Positions 52,701 through 63,582 of a stretch of 64,000 nucleotides of DNA are shown here, one piece after another. A model generated the notes under the pieces. That model made no database searches. It was given only the letters and a program-made list of their open reading frames with translations, and was not told the origin of the DNA. The stretch lies in assembly GCA_023053545.1 (NCBI GenBank), contig JAKZAN010000004.1, positions 10,788,001-10,852,000 of the forward strand. Direction: 5' to 3'. How positions within the stretch are numbered: the first letter of the stretch is position 1; the number at the start of each line of letters is the position of its first letter. A program made the position numbers and the translations under genes. The DNA comes from Lepidurus packardi. Lineage: Eukaryota > Arthropoda > Branchiopoda > Notostraca > Triopsidae.

Positions 52701-54771
52701 ACCCACTTCTATTTTTTATATTGATTGTAAACAATAATAGGTCCTACCTCAGCTTTTCGTAACTCTACAGTTACTTTTACTTTCGAATCTATATACTACG
52801 ACGGATTGTGTCATTCTAACTTGCGTGTTCCACTGGTTGCACTGGTGCAATATTTTGGCACTCAGTGTGTCAAACTTCTACATCTTTACCCACTTCTATT
52901 TTTTATATTGTTTGTAAACAATAATAGGTCCTACCTCAGCTTTAAGTAGCTCTACAGTTTCTTTTACTTTCGAATCTATATACTACGAGGGACGCCGTCA
53001 TTCTAACAGCGCGTTCCACTGGTTGCACTGGTGCAATATTTTGGCATTCAGTGTGTCAAACTTCTACATCTTTACCCACTTCTACTTTTTTATATTGATT
53101 GTAAACAATAATAGGTCCTACCTCAGCTTTTAGTAGCTCTACAGTTACTTTTACTCTCGAATCTGTATACTACGACGGACTGTGTCATTCTAACTTGCGC
53201 GTTCCACTGGTTGCACTCGGTGCAATATTTTGGGCACTCAGTGTGTCAAACGTGTATATCTTTACCCTACCCTGATTTGCGAAATACAAATGCGATCTGA
53301 GCTTTCTAGAAATTTGGGGCAAGTTGTAGAATATCCAATCTTGGCCTCTTCATACTATTTGGCTGGGCACGTTTTGGAATCATAAGTTTCTATGCGTCTC
53401 CTATCTTACCCGCCTATCGGGCGACCAATAAAGTTTGTATACACAAAGAAACCGAGCAGCAATACAGTACTGTGCACTATACTGGTATTCGATCTACCCT
53501 GTAATTCTGATACATGGTAATAGCACAACCAAATAATCCTTTTTCTTAAGGCCTAATACTATAACGATAATATAGAAAAAGACGAACTTGAAAGATAGCG
53601 TACTGCAACGATATTGCGTACAGATAGAAAGAGAGCTCTTTAGAGACCTTCACGCGAGTAAGATGGTAATCAACCGGATTATAATTTGCCTGCACTTGGT
53701 CCCAGCCAAACCAAAAATCGCACTCAACCGAAAATCCCTTGAGACGTTCAAGCGACTGTATAACAAGTTTCTAGGTAGTGTTTACAGGAAAAGCTTATGA
53801 TTGATTATAGAAGAGCAAATTAGCGAAAAACTTTTTGGAAGATGCCAGCTAATACCTCGATCACTTCTACAACATGGGGAACCAGATACCAGAACACCCA
53901 TCAGAGGTCACCTGGTAACACCGGGGATTATTTTGGGTGAACTTGCCGCGCTCTCTTCCTCAGAATCCTAAGATTCACTCCATGGATTCCCTACTGCAAC
54001 GTAGTCTCAACGAAAGCTTAGGAGTTAGGTCTCTCGAGGGACACCTAAGTCTATTACGAGCCAATAACGAAACCTCCTTTTTATAGAGCTTCTCAATAAA
54101 GCTCTGATTGAAATCTATAAACACTCCAAAAGTTAATACCCAATTGACTTGTATTTACTTTTTAATGATCGATTGTTTTTATTTACTCATTAGTGATCGC
54201 TGATGCTAACTTCCCAACGAGTTCCACCTGCGCTAAAGGCCCACGCGAGGTTAGAGCCGATGGACACTCCGCCACGGCAATTTTGGAAGCAATTTTGACC
54301 CTCATGCCCCTGGATACCTATGTTTACGCGCCGGTAAAACCCCACACTTGACACATCTTCCGAGAATTGTAACTAAGCCACTTAATGCTAAAAACGTTTG
54401 GTCCAGGCTGCTGTTATGAGCATGACGGATTCCGATAAACGGCGTGGTTTACCGGATCCTCCGGCCATCAAAGGTGAATTCCAAGCGTTGTTGGACGCAG
54501 CGGAAAAACGGAAAGTTCCGATCCAAGAAGTCGAACGTTTCGACTTTTACGAAAGGGCCAAGAAAGCCTACGCAATTATCCAAACCGGGTAAGTATTTAA
54601 CTCCATTTCTTAGCTGGATGGCTTCAAGAAAGAAAGAAACTAAAAATTCCCTAATTCGCACTATAGCTTGTAGAAATTCCTCAAATTCAAATACTGAATT
54701 CAATCTTTTCATTGTTTAGGGAAACGGCGTTGTATGGAAACATTGTTCTAAAGATGGGGGTTATTTCGTGA
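46746..54771 (+). CDS. FUOM: L-fucose mutarotase
   Basis: Exons 46746..46830, 54194..54333, 54407..54588, 54720..54771; phases 1, 0, 2; 152 residues (human 154). Reaction: interconverts alpha- and beta-L-fucose (RbsD/FucU fold), feeding the GDP-fucose salvage route. Exon 1: MGRLKGIPTLISPDLLHVLS then MGHGDEL, with the conserved His. Exon 2: IADANFP and ADGHSATAILEAILTLMP. Exon 3: AAVMSMTDSDKRRGLPDPP and RFDFYERAKKAYAIIQTG. Exon 4: ETALYGNIVLKMGVI, as in human. Exon 1 completes a Val codon with exon 2 exactly. The first intron is 7.4 kb while the other two are 73 and 131 bp, so exon 1 would be missed by simple gene finders. Confidence 0.94.
46831..54193. other. Large first intron of FUOM
   Basis: No gene recognised inside. 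46995-47200 has a diverged internal duplication (GGGAAAATTTGA..ATAACGGTCAC). 50732-50807 has an 18-bp unit (CAAATAGATAAACAAGTG) in about four copies. 52521-53270 is the 187-bp tandem array. A short frame at 52380 (MGQGEGCMTWQRL) with a GTATGA donor does not fit FUOM. Confidence 0.6.
52521..53270 (+). repeat. Tandem array, four copies of a 187-bp unit
   Basis: Copies start at 52521, 52708, 52895 and 53081 (periods 187, 187, 186). Each starts TCTA[TC]TTTTTATATTG and carries a TTGCACTGGTGCAA palindrome (with one extra base in copy 4). The copies differ at a few percent of sites, so the array is not brand new. Confidence 0.93.
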
Positions 54772-55996
54772 AAACCCACCTCATTCCTTTCAACTTGTTA
54801 ACAAGTGCAGTGTATTCGGACAAACACACTTGTAATTCCCTAATGATGGAGGAATAAAATGTAATGTTTAATATACTGGGATTAACACAGATAAATGGGT
54901 TGTAAAAGACACAGATTACAGTTTTTGTAGTACCTAGTGACCACCCTAGTTGTTGTCCAGTCTACATAGAGATAAGAAACGAGGCTTGCTCGAAGATAAG
55001 ATGATCCAGGGGAATTTTTTCCTGTATTTTTTGGATGAGTAATAAGAAAAGCTTGCGTTATATGATAAATGAAAGAATAATATGTCGATCGGTTATTCTA
55101 TTATTGCATGTGCCATATAGAGCACACGGGAGCTGTAATTCTCCTCATGAGGTAATGACTAACTATAGCTTTTAGGTGTTTTTTTACCACTGGTCCTGGT
55201 TAGTTTCGACGATATGATTGGGTGTCGTGCGATAAGAGTAGGAATTCACGAATGGTTAAGAACGCGGTAAAGGGGCAGTTTCTTTAAAATAATGAATACA
55301 TTCGCCACACTTCGATAAAAGCTAAAAACGTCACTAACTGATACTAAATTGGCATAAAGGAGGGCACACTAACTGCAGACCAACACATCAGCATTCGCCT
55401 TTCATTGAGTTCAAGTTTAGCTGTGTTAATAGATTTGGATTTTGCTAAAAAGCAGCATTAATTAACCATTTGAAAACAGGTTTTGGAGATTTGAACACTT
55501 CGTTAGACAATCGCACAGACAACGGAAGACAATCATCGCAATCAAGACAATCAAGACAATCAAACGCAATTCGTTAGATAATCGCAAAGTTTAATTGTAT
55601 TTTGCTTTAATTGTATTTGATTTGCATCTTGCAAAAACAGTAGCATTCATTAACATCGTTAAAACATAGTTTCGGGAGATTAGAAGGCTTTGGTTAGATA
55701 ACGTTCAATTGTCTCAAATTGAATTTTCGAGTCGAATTGTTGTTTTTCGTATTTTGTGCTGAATTTTCTGGAGTGGAAATTGAAGTTTGATGAAAATGGC
55801 GTCCACATTACTTTCGATTAAAGGTAAGATACTTTCGGCAATCCAGCCTCTGAAACCCACGTACCTAATGGGACAAAACTTGCATTCTTGGCGTAGCAAG
55901 TTTACTATAGCAAGTGATTAGGTTCTGTCAATGGACCGGGGGTTTCATGCTCGTATCTAATCTTTATACCCGCCCCCTGTAATACTAAAGAAATTT
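54772..55996. other. FUOM 3' UTR and upstream region of paralogue B
   Basis: AATAAA occurs at about 54854. 55500-55580 has repeated GACAATC[AC]A words. CTTTATACCCGCC at about 55963 is a TATA-like site 25-30 bp before the paralogue B start. No other gene seen. Confidence 0.5.
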
Positions 55997-57227
55997 ATGA
56001 AATTCTCTACAGCGGTGATTATCGTCAGTCTCTGTCTACCGCTCACAACAGAAGCCAGACCGTCTTTCACGCCGCGTAACCAGGTTTCCCACATGGCCCA
56101 CAGCGAGTTAGTTTTGGACTCGCCTCCTACTGAATTCGGGTTTTACTCGCCTGCCTTTGATGCGGACAGTGCAGCAGAGATTCCGGTAACATCGAGCTCA
56201 GCAATACACGAACTAGACGATACTACGGCTGAAGTGGATGCAGTAACCGTAGTTGAGCAACCAACAACTTCATGGCCCTTATCGTCATCTACTATGGCAT
56301 CAAACACGGCTTACATGTCACGTGGACGGACCAATGTTTTGGCGGCTCCAGGTGTTCCCCAAGGAATGCTCTCCCTCGACCCACCGTTTTGGGTGAATCC
56401 TTGTGGCACTAGCTGCAGAAAAGGACCTCGTAGTTCTAATTCCAACGACGACACAGCGCTCTACGCCCAAACTTTATATGTAGCAACCGATATTGCGCTC
56501 ACTAACGCCAATTCTTTCCGAGATGTCTATGTAAGGTTTATTTTCACAGCTTGTCCGCCTGATTTGGCATTGTAAACTTTATACCTTTCCTTTTCCGCAG
56601 ATACAGACAACATTCGGAGTTAACAGTTTTGAAGAATTCGCTGCAGATTGGGCAGACTTTGAACTCGATTGGCTGCCCACGCATGAAGTCATCCCGAAAG
56701 AATTGGGCGAAAATCTGACTTCTTCTTACTTATCTACACTGCAGGTATTTCTATACAATGATACAATTAGCAAGAAGAGTAAACTGAAGTGACAAACAAT
56801 CCTGTTACTTAGTTTGATGTGATCGTCAGTACAGGATTTACTGCTATGCAGCAATATGCGGTGGGGCTCGAGCAATTGTTGGAAGATAAGTATTACTACG
56901 AAGCCCCGTTCGCGAGGAATTTTTTAGATCTAACCCTAGATGTGAAATCGGTAAAGATTTAAAGCTACGATAAGACTAGGAAGGTTGCAATTTTTACTCT
57001 AGTTGTTATAGGAGGTTTTATGCACTTTGAGCTCGGCAGTTGACGGCATGGGCATTGTACGCCCTATCGATGTAGGAAGAAACGTCATGCCTGATAACCA
57101 ACGTGACGTACAGGACTATAGCATGCGTGATATGAGGGACTTCATCATCTTCAGAGACCTCATTAATGCGTTGGAGTACTACAACCAAGTTTCACGATAC
57201 TTTGTGACAAAGAAAGCCATGTTGTGA
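55997..57227 (+). CDS. Secreted four-helix protein with NPCG motif, paralogue B (candidate cytokine)
   Basis: Exons 55997..56530, 56601..56744, 56813..56950, 57012..57227; every junction is phase 0; 343 residues. A clear signal peptide (MKFSTAVIIVSLCLPLTTEA) is followed by a low-complexity, Ser/Thr/acidic pro-like region of about 110 residues and FWVNPCGTSC. Four predicted helices follow, one per exon: ALYAQTLYVATDIALTNANS, STGFTAMQQYAVGLEQLLED, DLTLDVKSEVLCTLSSAVDG and MRDMRDFIIFRDLINALEYY. The helix D FRDxxx pattern, the Cys in helix C (VLCTL) and the long A-B loop (WLPTHEVIPKEL) recall class-I helical cytokines. Not recognised as a named arthropod protein. A decayed copy lies 1.3 kb downstream. 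Confidence 0.85.
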
Positions 57228-58529
57228 GAAGGACACTTGTTTTCCCACCGTGACCACACCTTTTTCTTATCTATGGTTTCCCAGCTTATAATATTTATTA
57301 GTTATTGCAACGCTTCATGTAAGATATTACTATTCTTTTATAAAATACAATTTTGGAAATTTTGGAACCCATATGAACAGAGCAATAATAAAAAACACAC
57401 ATTTTTTTTTGCTCATTTTATTGAACTTTAAAATAGTAATAATACAGTTAACATTGAATTTACCAGTTATTTAGTTGTCCAACGCAACGGTCTCCAAAAA
57501 GTACCAACAATGAACAAACTGACGAGTGACGACAGACCACAAAATTGCAAGCTTGAAAGTATCCACATTTTTCTGATAGCTAATTGAAGACATGTTTTTC
57601 TCGTGATAATCTTACTCTACAAATTTAGGAAATTCGAAATGAAATGTTCTACCTGTGCACAAGTTTACCAGGAATCCATTTGTTTTCACAGCAAACACTT
57701 TTTGCCCGCCATTTTTGATTATTTGGATAATTTTACAGATTGTTAAACGTACGCCATCTAACGTTGTGGATCTAGAGAGCAGTTCGGGATGCCATAAAGC
57801 ATAAATTCGATTTATTCTACTGCGGTTTTGGACTTTCTTTTGTTTATCGTTTCTTGTACACGAAATGATACTTATAAGACTATTTCCAACCGCAATGTTT
57901 GCTCTTCTTGCTCTAATTCTACACCTCGATTTCATGCCTACAGTTTGCATCCACCATTATGTGTAACGAGCTATTAATGTTAGGCGTTATTGACAATTAG
58001 CCAAAAAATATCCAATGTGTTCCCACATCAAAGAACGTTTCACTACTAAATTTGCGTAGCTATTTTTCTTGCATTAAATTAAAAACAATATTTAACTCTC
58101 CATGAGTATTATAATTAAATTCAACTATTCTACTATTTCAACTGTAGAAAATAGTTGTGGCAAAAGAATCGAGATATATTCATGATTAACTGGATGTGTT
58201 CCTACTAAGAATTACATTTACATTTGGCTTAAAGAGTGACTTCATAAGGTGTTCTGGAACTCTTTCATGATTTGCGCTTCGGAAACAGAATTTTCAGCTT
58301 TAAAGCTATCGCTCAGTACATTTTCGATTGAAGGTCAGTTATAATTAGCTCATAGAACTAGACTTGATTGTAGCATCTGAGAAGTCGAAGATACAAACCA
58401 CAATCTTCTAAAGGTTGCACTACGAAATGCTACAGATGTGGAAATCGTTAATTCAGGGTGGTTTCGTGTTGTTCTCTTATCTTTGGTTACGTATATAGCC
58501 AAGTCCTTATACTTGAAACTAACCCAAAC
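57228..58529. other. Gap between paralogue B and its pseudogene copy
   Basis: 57390-57960 has an AT-rich 3' UTR and an unsupported minus-strand frame (57612-57950). 58250-58530 resembles the upstream region of paralogue B in part. No gene seen. Confidence 0.45.
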
Positions 58530-59175
58530 TGTAAACTCTAATGATGCTTATCGTCAGTCACTCTCTGCGATTCACAACAGAAGCTCGGCCAGATTGAACT
58601 CCTTGTAATCACAGCACATGTCAGCATTGACCGAATCAAGTTCTTTCAATCTTCGCCTTCCTTTGATTCAGGCTGTTCCGCGGAGATTCTGGCAACACAC
58701 AGCTCAGCAATACCAGGCTATAACGATAATGCCGCTGAACAAGACAAGGTGATAGCAGTAGAACAATCTATAATTGCCCGGCCCTTATCATCAAACTACT
58801 TTGGTGTCTAACGCGTCTTACACATCAAGTGGACCGACAAAGGTTTGGGTGGCTTCCTGTAATACCCAAGAGAATGCTCGCCCGTGTGGATAAATCCTTG
58901 CGATAATAGAGGGAAAGGATCTGTTCTCAACGGCGATACTACGGTTTACGCATAAACTTCATGTAAAGCAAGTATTGCGCAATAATATTGCGCTTTAACA
59001 ACTACTCTTTAGGAGATACCCATGTCAGATTTCTTCTTACTAGTTATTCTGCCTACACCATTTGATTTCTATTGGAAACTTTATACCTTTCCTTTTCTCC
59101 AGATACTGACAACATTTTAAGCTAATAATGCTGCAGAATGGACCAATTTTTAACTTGACTGGCTGCCTTCGCAAG
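58530..59175 (+). pseudogene. Decayed third copy of the NPCG four-helix gene
   Basis: Matches exon 1, intron 1 and the start of exon 2 of the gene at 55997-57227. Shared words include ATTCACAACAGAAGCTCGGCC (signal region; CTCACAACAGAAGCCAGACC in B), CAGCTCAGCAATAC, GTGTGGATAAATCCTTG (the NPCG codons) and CTTTATACCTTTCCTTTTC (intron 1). Several frameshifts and stops break it: a stop in the signal region (AGATTGAACTCC), a TAA directly after VW in the NPCG segment, and a stop at TACGCATAAAC. Homology ends about 59175, where the 59190-59335 repeat starts, so the 3' part was probably lost. Confidence 0.85.
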
Positions 59176-61818
59176 CAGTAAATTTTCAAAACTTGATTCA
59201 AGTTATGAAAAGTTTAAATACATCATATAACTAAATCTTTTGACGCAGCCTACCAGTATAGTTTTATTAAAGATATGTTCAAGAAAGGAATTTTTAAAAT
59301 TATATCGTTAGATTTATTTTAAATTTCTGTTTAAAAATGTAGTTTAACATTATATATTTCACTATATCTAGGTGGCATCTACCGCCAACAATTCAAAACG
59401 AACGTAACATCCCAAAACCGCAAAACAGAATTCAATTCAATTGAATTTCAAATTGAACTCAATTGAATTCAAATTGCTCGAAACTTTAAACAGTAAATTA
59501 ATATTTAAGCTACACACGGATTCATGTACAAAAACTAATGTATATTATGATCTTAACTGAGCTACTGATAAACAAAAAAGTGGTTTGTCCACGTGAATGT
59601 TCAAGACTTATATTTACATGCCTTTTTTCCGATATTTGATACATTCTTTCATGGGATAGATTCATTTTTCACAGAAAAAATGGGGATGGGGAGTGTTAAT
59701 TATTTCCTTTTTATCTTTTAAAGCCGACACAACACATGTGCGCTCTGCACCGAGCCTTTTCCTTCCCTATGCACATGGCAGTGGGTTTTTGTAGGTAGAA
59801 GGACATAACATACAGGACGCAACTTATGTCGCATACATTCGATTTTTTCCGCAACATTCATTATTAACTCTTAATCTTTTCAAAGGGCGAACCAGGGCTA
59901 ACATGGCCTTTCTTTACTTACAAGAAAAAGGACTTCCGCGACAAAGGGGAGAGAAGGGAAATATATCCAAACAATAAGCGTACCATACCATACATACGAA
60001 AACCAACCTCATCGAGAACAGCGAAAAATAGTGTGGGGGAAGGGAACTATTTCTTGCTTTTTTGGACGAATAGAAATAAAAAAGAAAGATTTGTTTTCAG
60101 ACACAAGACGCATACCGCACTAACACGTGAAACATCGTATCCCTTCCTCTCAGATTTCACGACTTGCTCTCATTATTGTAGTTTTACTTATGTACACACT
60201 TCACAACTAAGATAAACAGGATCAATGGAGTCTTTAACTTTTTCTCAGAAAAATTTGGGATCACAATTCCCTCCCCCGCAACTCAACAACTGTCCATACC
60301 AATAAAAAACAATCCAATTAAAAACAATCTGTCTCTTTGAAGCCTGTCACTAAAAATAAAGACTGACTCCCCCCCCAAAAAACTAATAAAAAATAAAATA
60401 AATGTAGGAATATTCCAAGCCCACAAAAATTTTGCTTTTCTTTTCCAGAATCCAGACTTCTCTATTAGTTCAACGCAGGCGAGTTTCTAATACTTGAGGC
60501 CTTAGTGATAATTAATTAAATTATTTTATTTTCTAAAAAAATAGAAAAACACCAACTCTTCTCTCTTCTTCCAATGAAAACTTGTCCAGTGCAAACTTGC
60601 TTGGCTCTTTGATTTGCACTGCTGGTGTTCATCAAACAAAAAAGCGGGGGGAAAAAATAAATGTTTGACAAAAAGTGCGACAACTTTTCATATAATTTTT
60701 TTGTCCGTCTCAGAATAAAAAAGGGTTTAATCTTTGGCTATTCTATATACAGAATCCGAGCTAACTCTTAATTCAATTCAGGTCTCGCGTTTCTTTAAAC
60801 TCCAGAAATGGCCCAACAGCCTACTGACTCAAGTCCTTTATGTTTACGCTTTCCCCACAAAAAGAATTTCGAAAAAAAATAAAAACGGAATAAAACTACC
60901 ATCTCTATAGGCTTTCCCCTCGAGGACCAATCCGGAACATTACAACCCATTGGGACACTAAAAAAAAATCGAAAAAAGGGGTTCTATTCTTGTGTTCGAT
61001 CCACGGAGATCCATAAAATATCCACATCGTATCTTTAACGGACACGAATGCAGTTCTTAGTTGTCTTAAATTAACATAAAAAGCCCCAGCAACTAGGAAA
61101 AAGCAGTTTTAGCTTTTAAGCTTTGACTTTTTCGTTTCCCAGCCTCGAAAAAAGCCTGAATCTCGTAAGTCAGTCCTATCTACAACACAAGCCCCGCCTG
61201 TCAACAAACAAAGAAACGCCCCTTTCTCCTCCCCTTCTTTAAAAAAATGTTTTTGTACCACACAACGTAACTTTTTTCCTTTCTAGTTTGAAAAGGGATA
61301 CTGAAGACTATAGTAAAGGACAATCTGAAGCTTAAATTTCACCATTCTTGCCGCAACTTTTCTTAAATTCCAGACCTTTCACTTTTCTGCCGAGTCATAC
61401 ACACTCCTATGCCGTTCAAGAGGAACTTGCTACGTAAAAATTAGCAAGTGTTGCAATCCTCCTTTTCTTGCTTACGATTTGGTTAAAGCTTTCAATCTGG
61501 TGATTGGGGTACTTTTTGTTTCGCCTTACTCCTTCCCAGGACCTCCAAATAAATAAAATCAAATAAAAAAAAAATCTTTTTTGAAAAAAAAATCCCCTTC
61601 TCTCATTTCCCTTCCCAAATTCTATAACGTCCAGTCAAACAGAACAAGGTGCATCGAGGACATGGGTCATCATCCCACTGGTTATTTGTGCAGGGTCACT
61701 CACCTAAAAACAGAAGAATTGAAGATTAAGAACATCCACTTTTTTAAATAATTGTTTAATTCGTACCCTTGTCCTCTTGCCCTTGTTCCAAAGCTTTCAC
61801 GCCGGCTGATACGTGTGT
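59176..61818. other. Repeat remnant and likely MXD 3' UTR
   Basis: 59190-59335 is a partial copy of the inner MITE at 33645-33938. 59428-59475 is an AATTCAATTGAA-type palindrome run. The rest, to 61818, is low-complexity with many A/T runs and no frame I can support; some of it is probably the MXD 3' UTR. Confidence 0.45.
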
Positions 61819-62523
61819 TTAAGCTTCTACGAGAGAGAGCTGGAACGTGCCCAGGGTAACTCCGCTATCACTGGAGACGGACTGCACCGAATTTTGATCA
61901 TCCGTATCACTCGCATTGCTGCCGTACCCGATCACGTCCACTTCATCTATGGGCAAGACAATAAAACCTTCTACAATAATTCGCCATGACGCTCCTCTTA
62001 CCTTCGCTCGCATATGAACCCTTCTTTTGCTGACCAGACAATGGAGATTTACCTGATTCCGACGTGGAGGACAAGGAGGAGGCGGTGGAAGTAGAGCATT
62101 CGGACAAAGACACTGAGCGACGTTGGAGCAAAGTATCCCGTTGAACCGAGAGTTGTTCCAACCGCCGTTTGAGGTATCGTTGTTCCCGGAATAATTGCTC
62201 TTTGTGTTGGGCATGCTTACGATCTCGCTCTTCTAAGGTCTAAAAAGAATCCGAAATGGATACAAAAGAGAGGAAAAATAAAAACGGTGGAAAATACAAT
62301 AAAAAGTCGAGAAAACGCCCATTAATCAGACGGGAAAACCAGTAATTTGAGACGAAACATAAGAATACGACTCTCACTAGGGGATTTCAAACCTTACCCA
62401 CACCTTACCTTGATAAAATGCTTCGCTTTGGTCAGCAACCCCAACGTCGTGTGTCTCGAAGAATCGGTCCCCAACGGGACCATATCTTTCAGCTTCTCCA
62501 GACAAATGCGCAGGTGAGCTCTC
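61819..62523 (-). CDS. MXD: MXD/MXI1-type bHLH-zipper repressor, C-terminal part
   Basis: Exons on the minus strand: <62523..62411, 62239..62053, 61946..61819; junction phases 0 and 1. The 5' exons (SID and basic region) lie right of the window. Family knowledge: MXD proteins pair with MAX on E-boxes, recruit SIN3 and oppose MYC. Helix 1-loop-helix 2 reads [18 protein letters not shown] then [16 protein letters not shown], followed by the zipper [20 protein letters not shown] and KRRLEQL, as in MXI1/MXD. The C terminus is Ser-rich and acidic ([19 protein letters not shown]). A short extra segment between exons 2 and 3 (about 61982-62052) would break the frame if spliced in. Confidence 0.9.
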
Positions 62524-62733
62524 CTATTATTACAACAGAACTTTAATTAACAAAAATACATAAGAAAATGCCAACAAAAATAAATACACAATAAATTCAA
62601 CAAAATCTTGGCGTATTCGAAGAGCTAGGATACTTTCAGTATACTCAAATTAGTATCTATTATTACTCTAAATTATCTAAATTAGCATTATTATACAAAT
62701 TCAGTTTTTAGATTTCATTCAGTAAAGTTAAGA

Positions 62734-63582
62734 CCACGGTGTAGTGGAAACTCTTATGGCGCCACAGAAGCCAAATTTTGATTCGAAAATTCGAATTTTC
62801 TGTGCAATAGAATGAAATTGTATTGTGTATTGTGACAGTAATGCATGGGATGTATTTATCTAGTGCACCTAGTATGTTTTTGTTAATACAGTTTCCCATA
62901 CATTTGTATGTAGAGTTTATGAAAGTTTATGCAAGTCTAGAATTTACGAAAATTTTAATAAATCGTATCAAAATGAAACGATCTGACTGCATTAGATTTC
63001 TTAGTAAGATAGTAAATAAGAGTTCTTCGCTTATCTCTTGCTGTTTCTTTTAATTTCTTGTTGAAAGTTTATGAAATTTTGCGACATTTAAAACATTGAG
63101 AACACAACACGTTCTCCGCATTTAGTGACAAACGGGTATAAACTATCCATGAATTTTTTACAGCTAATGGAGTGAAAGAAAGCAGGCCCGTACCCAGGGG
63201 GGTTTCCCTCGAATTTTTTTTCCTCCATAACGATAAACACATACAACCTACCTCCCCACCAAAATTCTGGGTACGGCCCTGACTTGACCCCCCCCCCAAT
63301 CCTGGGTACGGCTGTGAAAGAAAGTACAAGTTCTAACGATTCTGATCAGCAAAAGTTTATGAGAATCGTTAACCTAACCTAGTTAATTCCCAATCCAACT
63401 AGCAATTTTCAACTCGAATGACACCTGTTTGTCACTCTTTTTCGGAGAACGTTTTGCAACAATGTGACACAATAGTGTCATTTTTGACCACCGGGTTTTA
63501 AACTGAAGATTGGTTGACAAAGGGTATGCCATCAGTGCTCTCTTTTGACAAAAAATTATCACCTACTTGTAGTACACCGTGC
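62734..63582. mobile_element. Second copy of the CCACGGTG TIR element, interrupted by a MITE
   Basis: The right part (63110-63582) is collinear with the attractin-intron element, ending GTAGTACACCGTG. The left end (CCACGGTGTAGTGG at 62734, next to TTAA) is less certain, since the sequence after it does not match the other copy. Confidence 0.55.
63183..63314. mobile_element. 132-bp hAT-type MITE with target duplication
   Basis: Begins CAGGCCCGTACCCAGG and ends CCTGGGTACGGCTG; flanked by direct copies of TGAAAGAAAG (63173-63182 and 63315-63324). CAG ends and an 8-10 bp duplication fit the hAT group. The uninterrupted sequence is seen in the other element copy near 33445. Confidence 0.85.
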
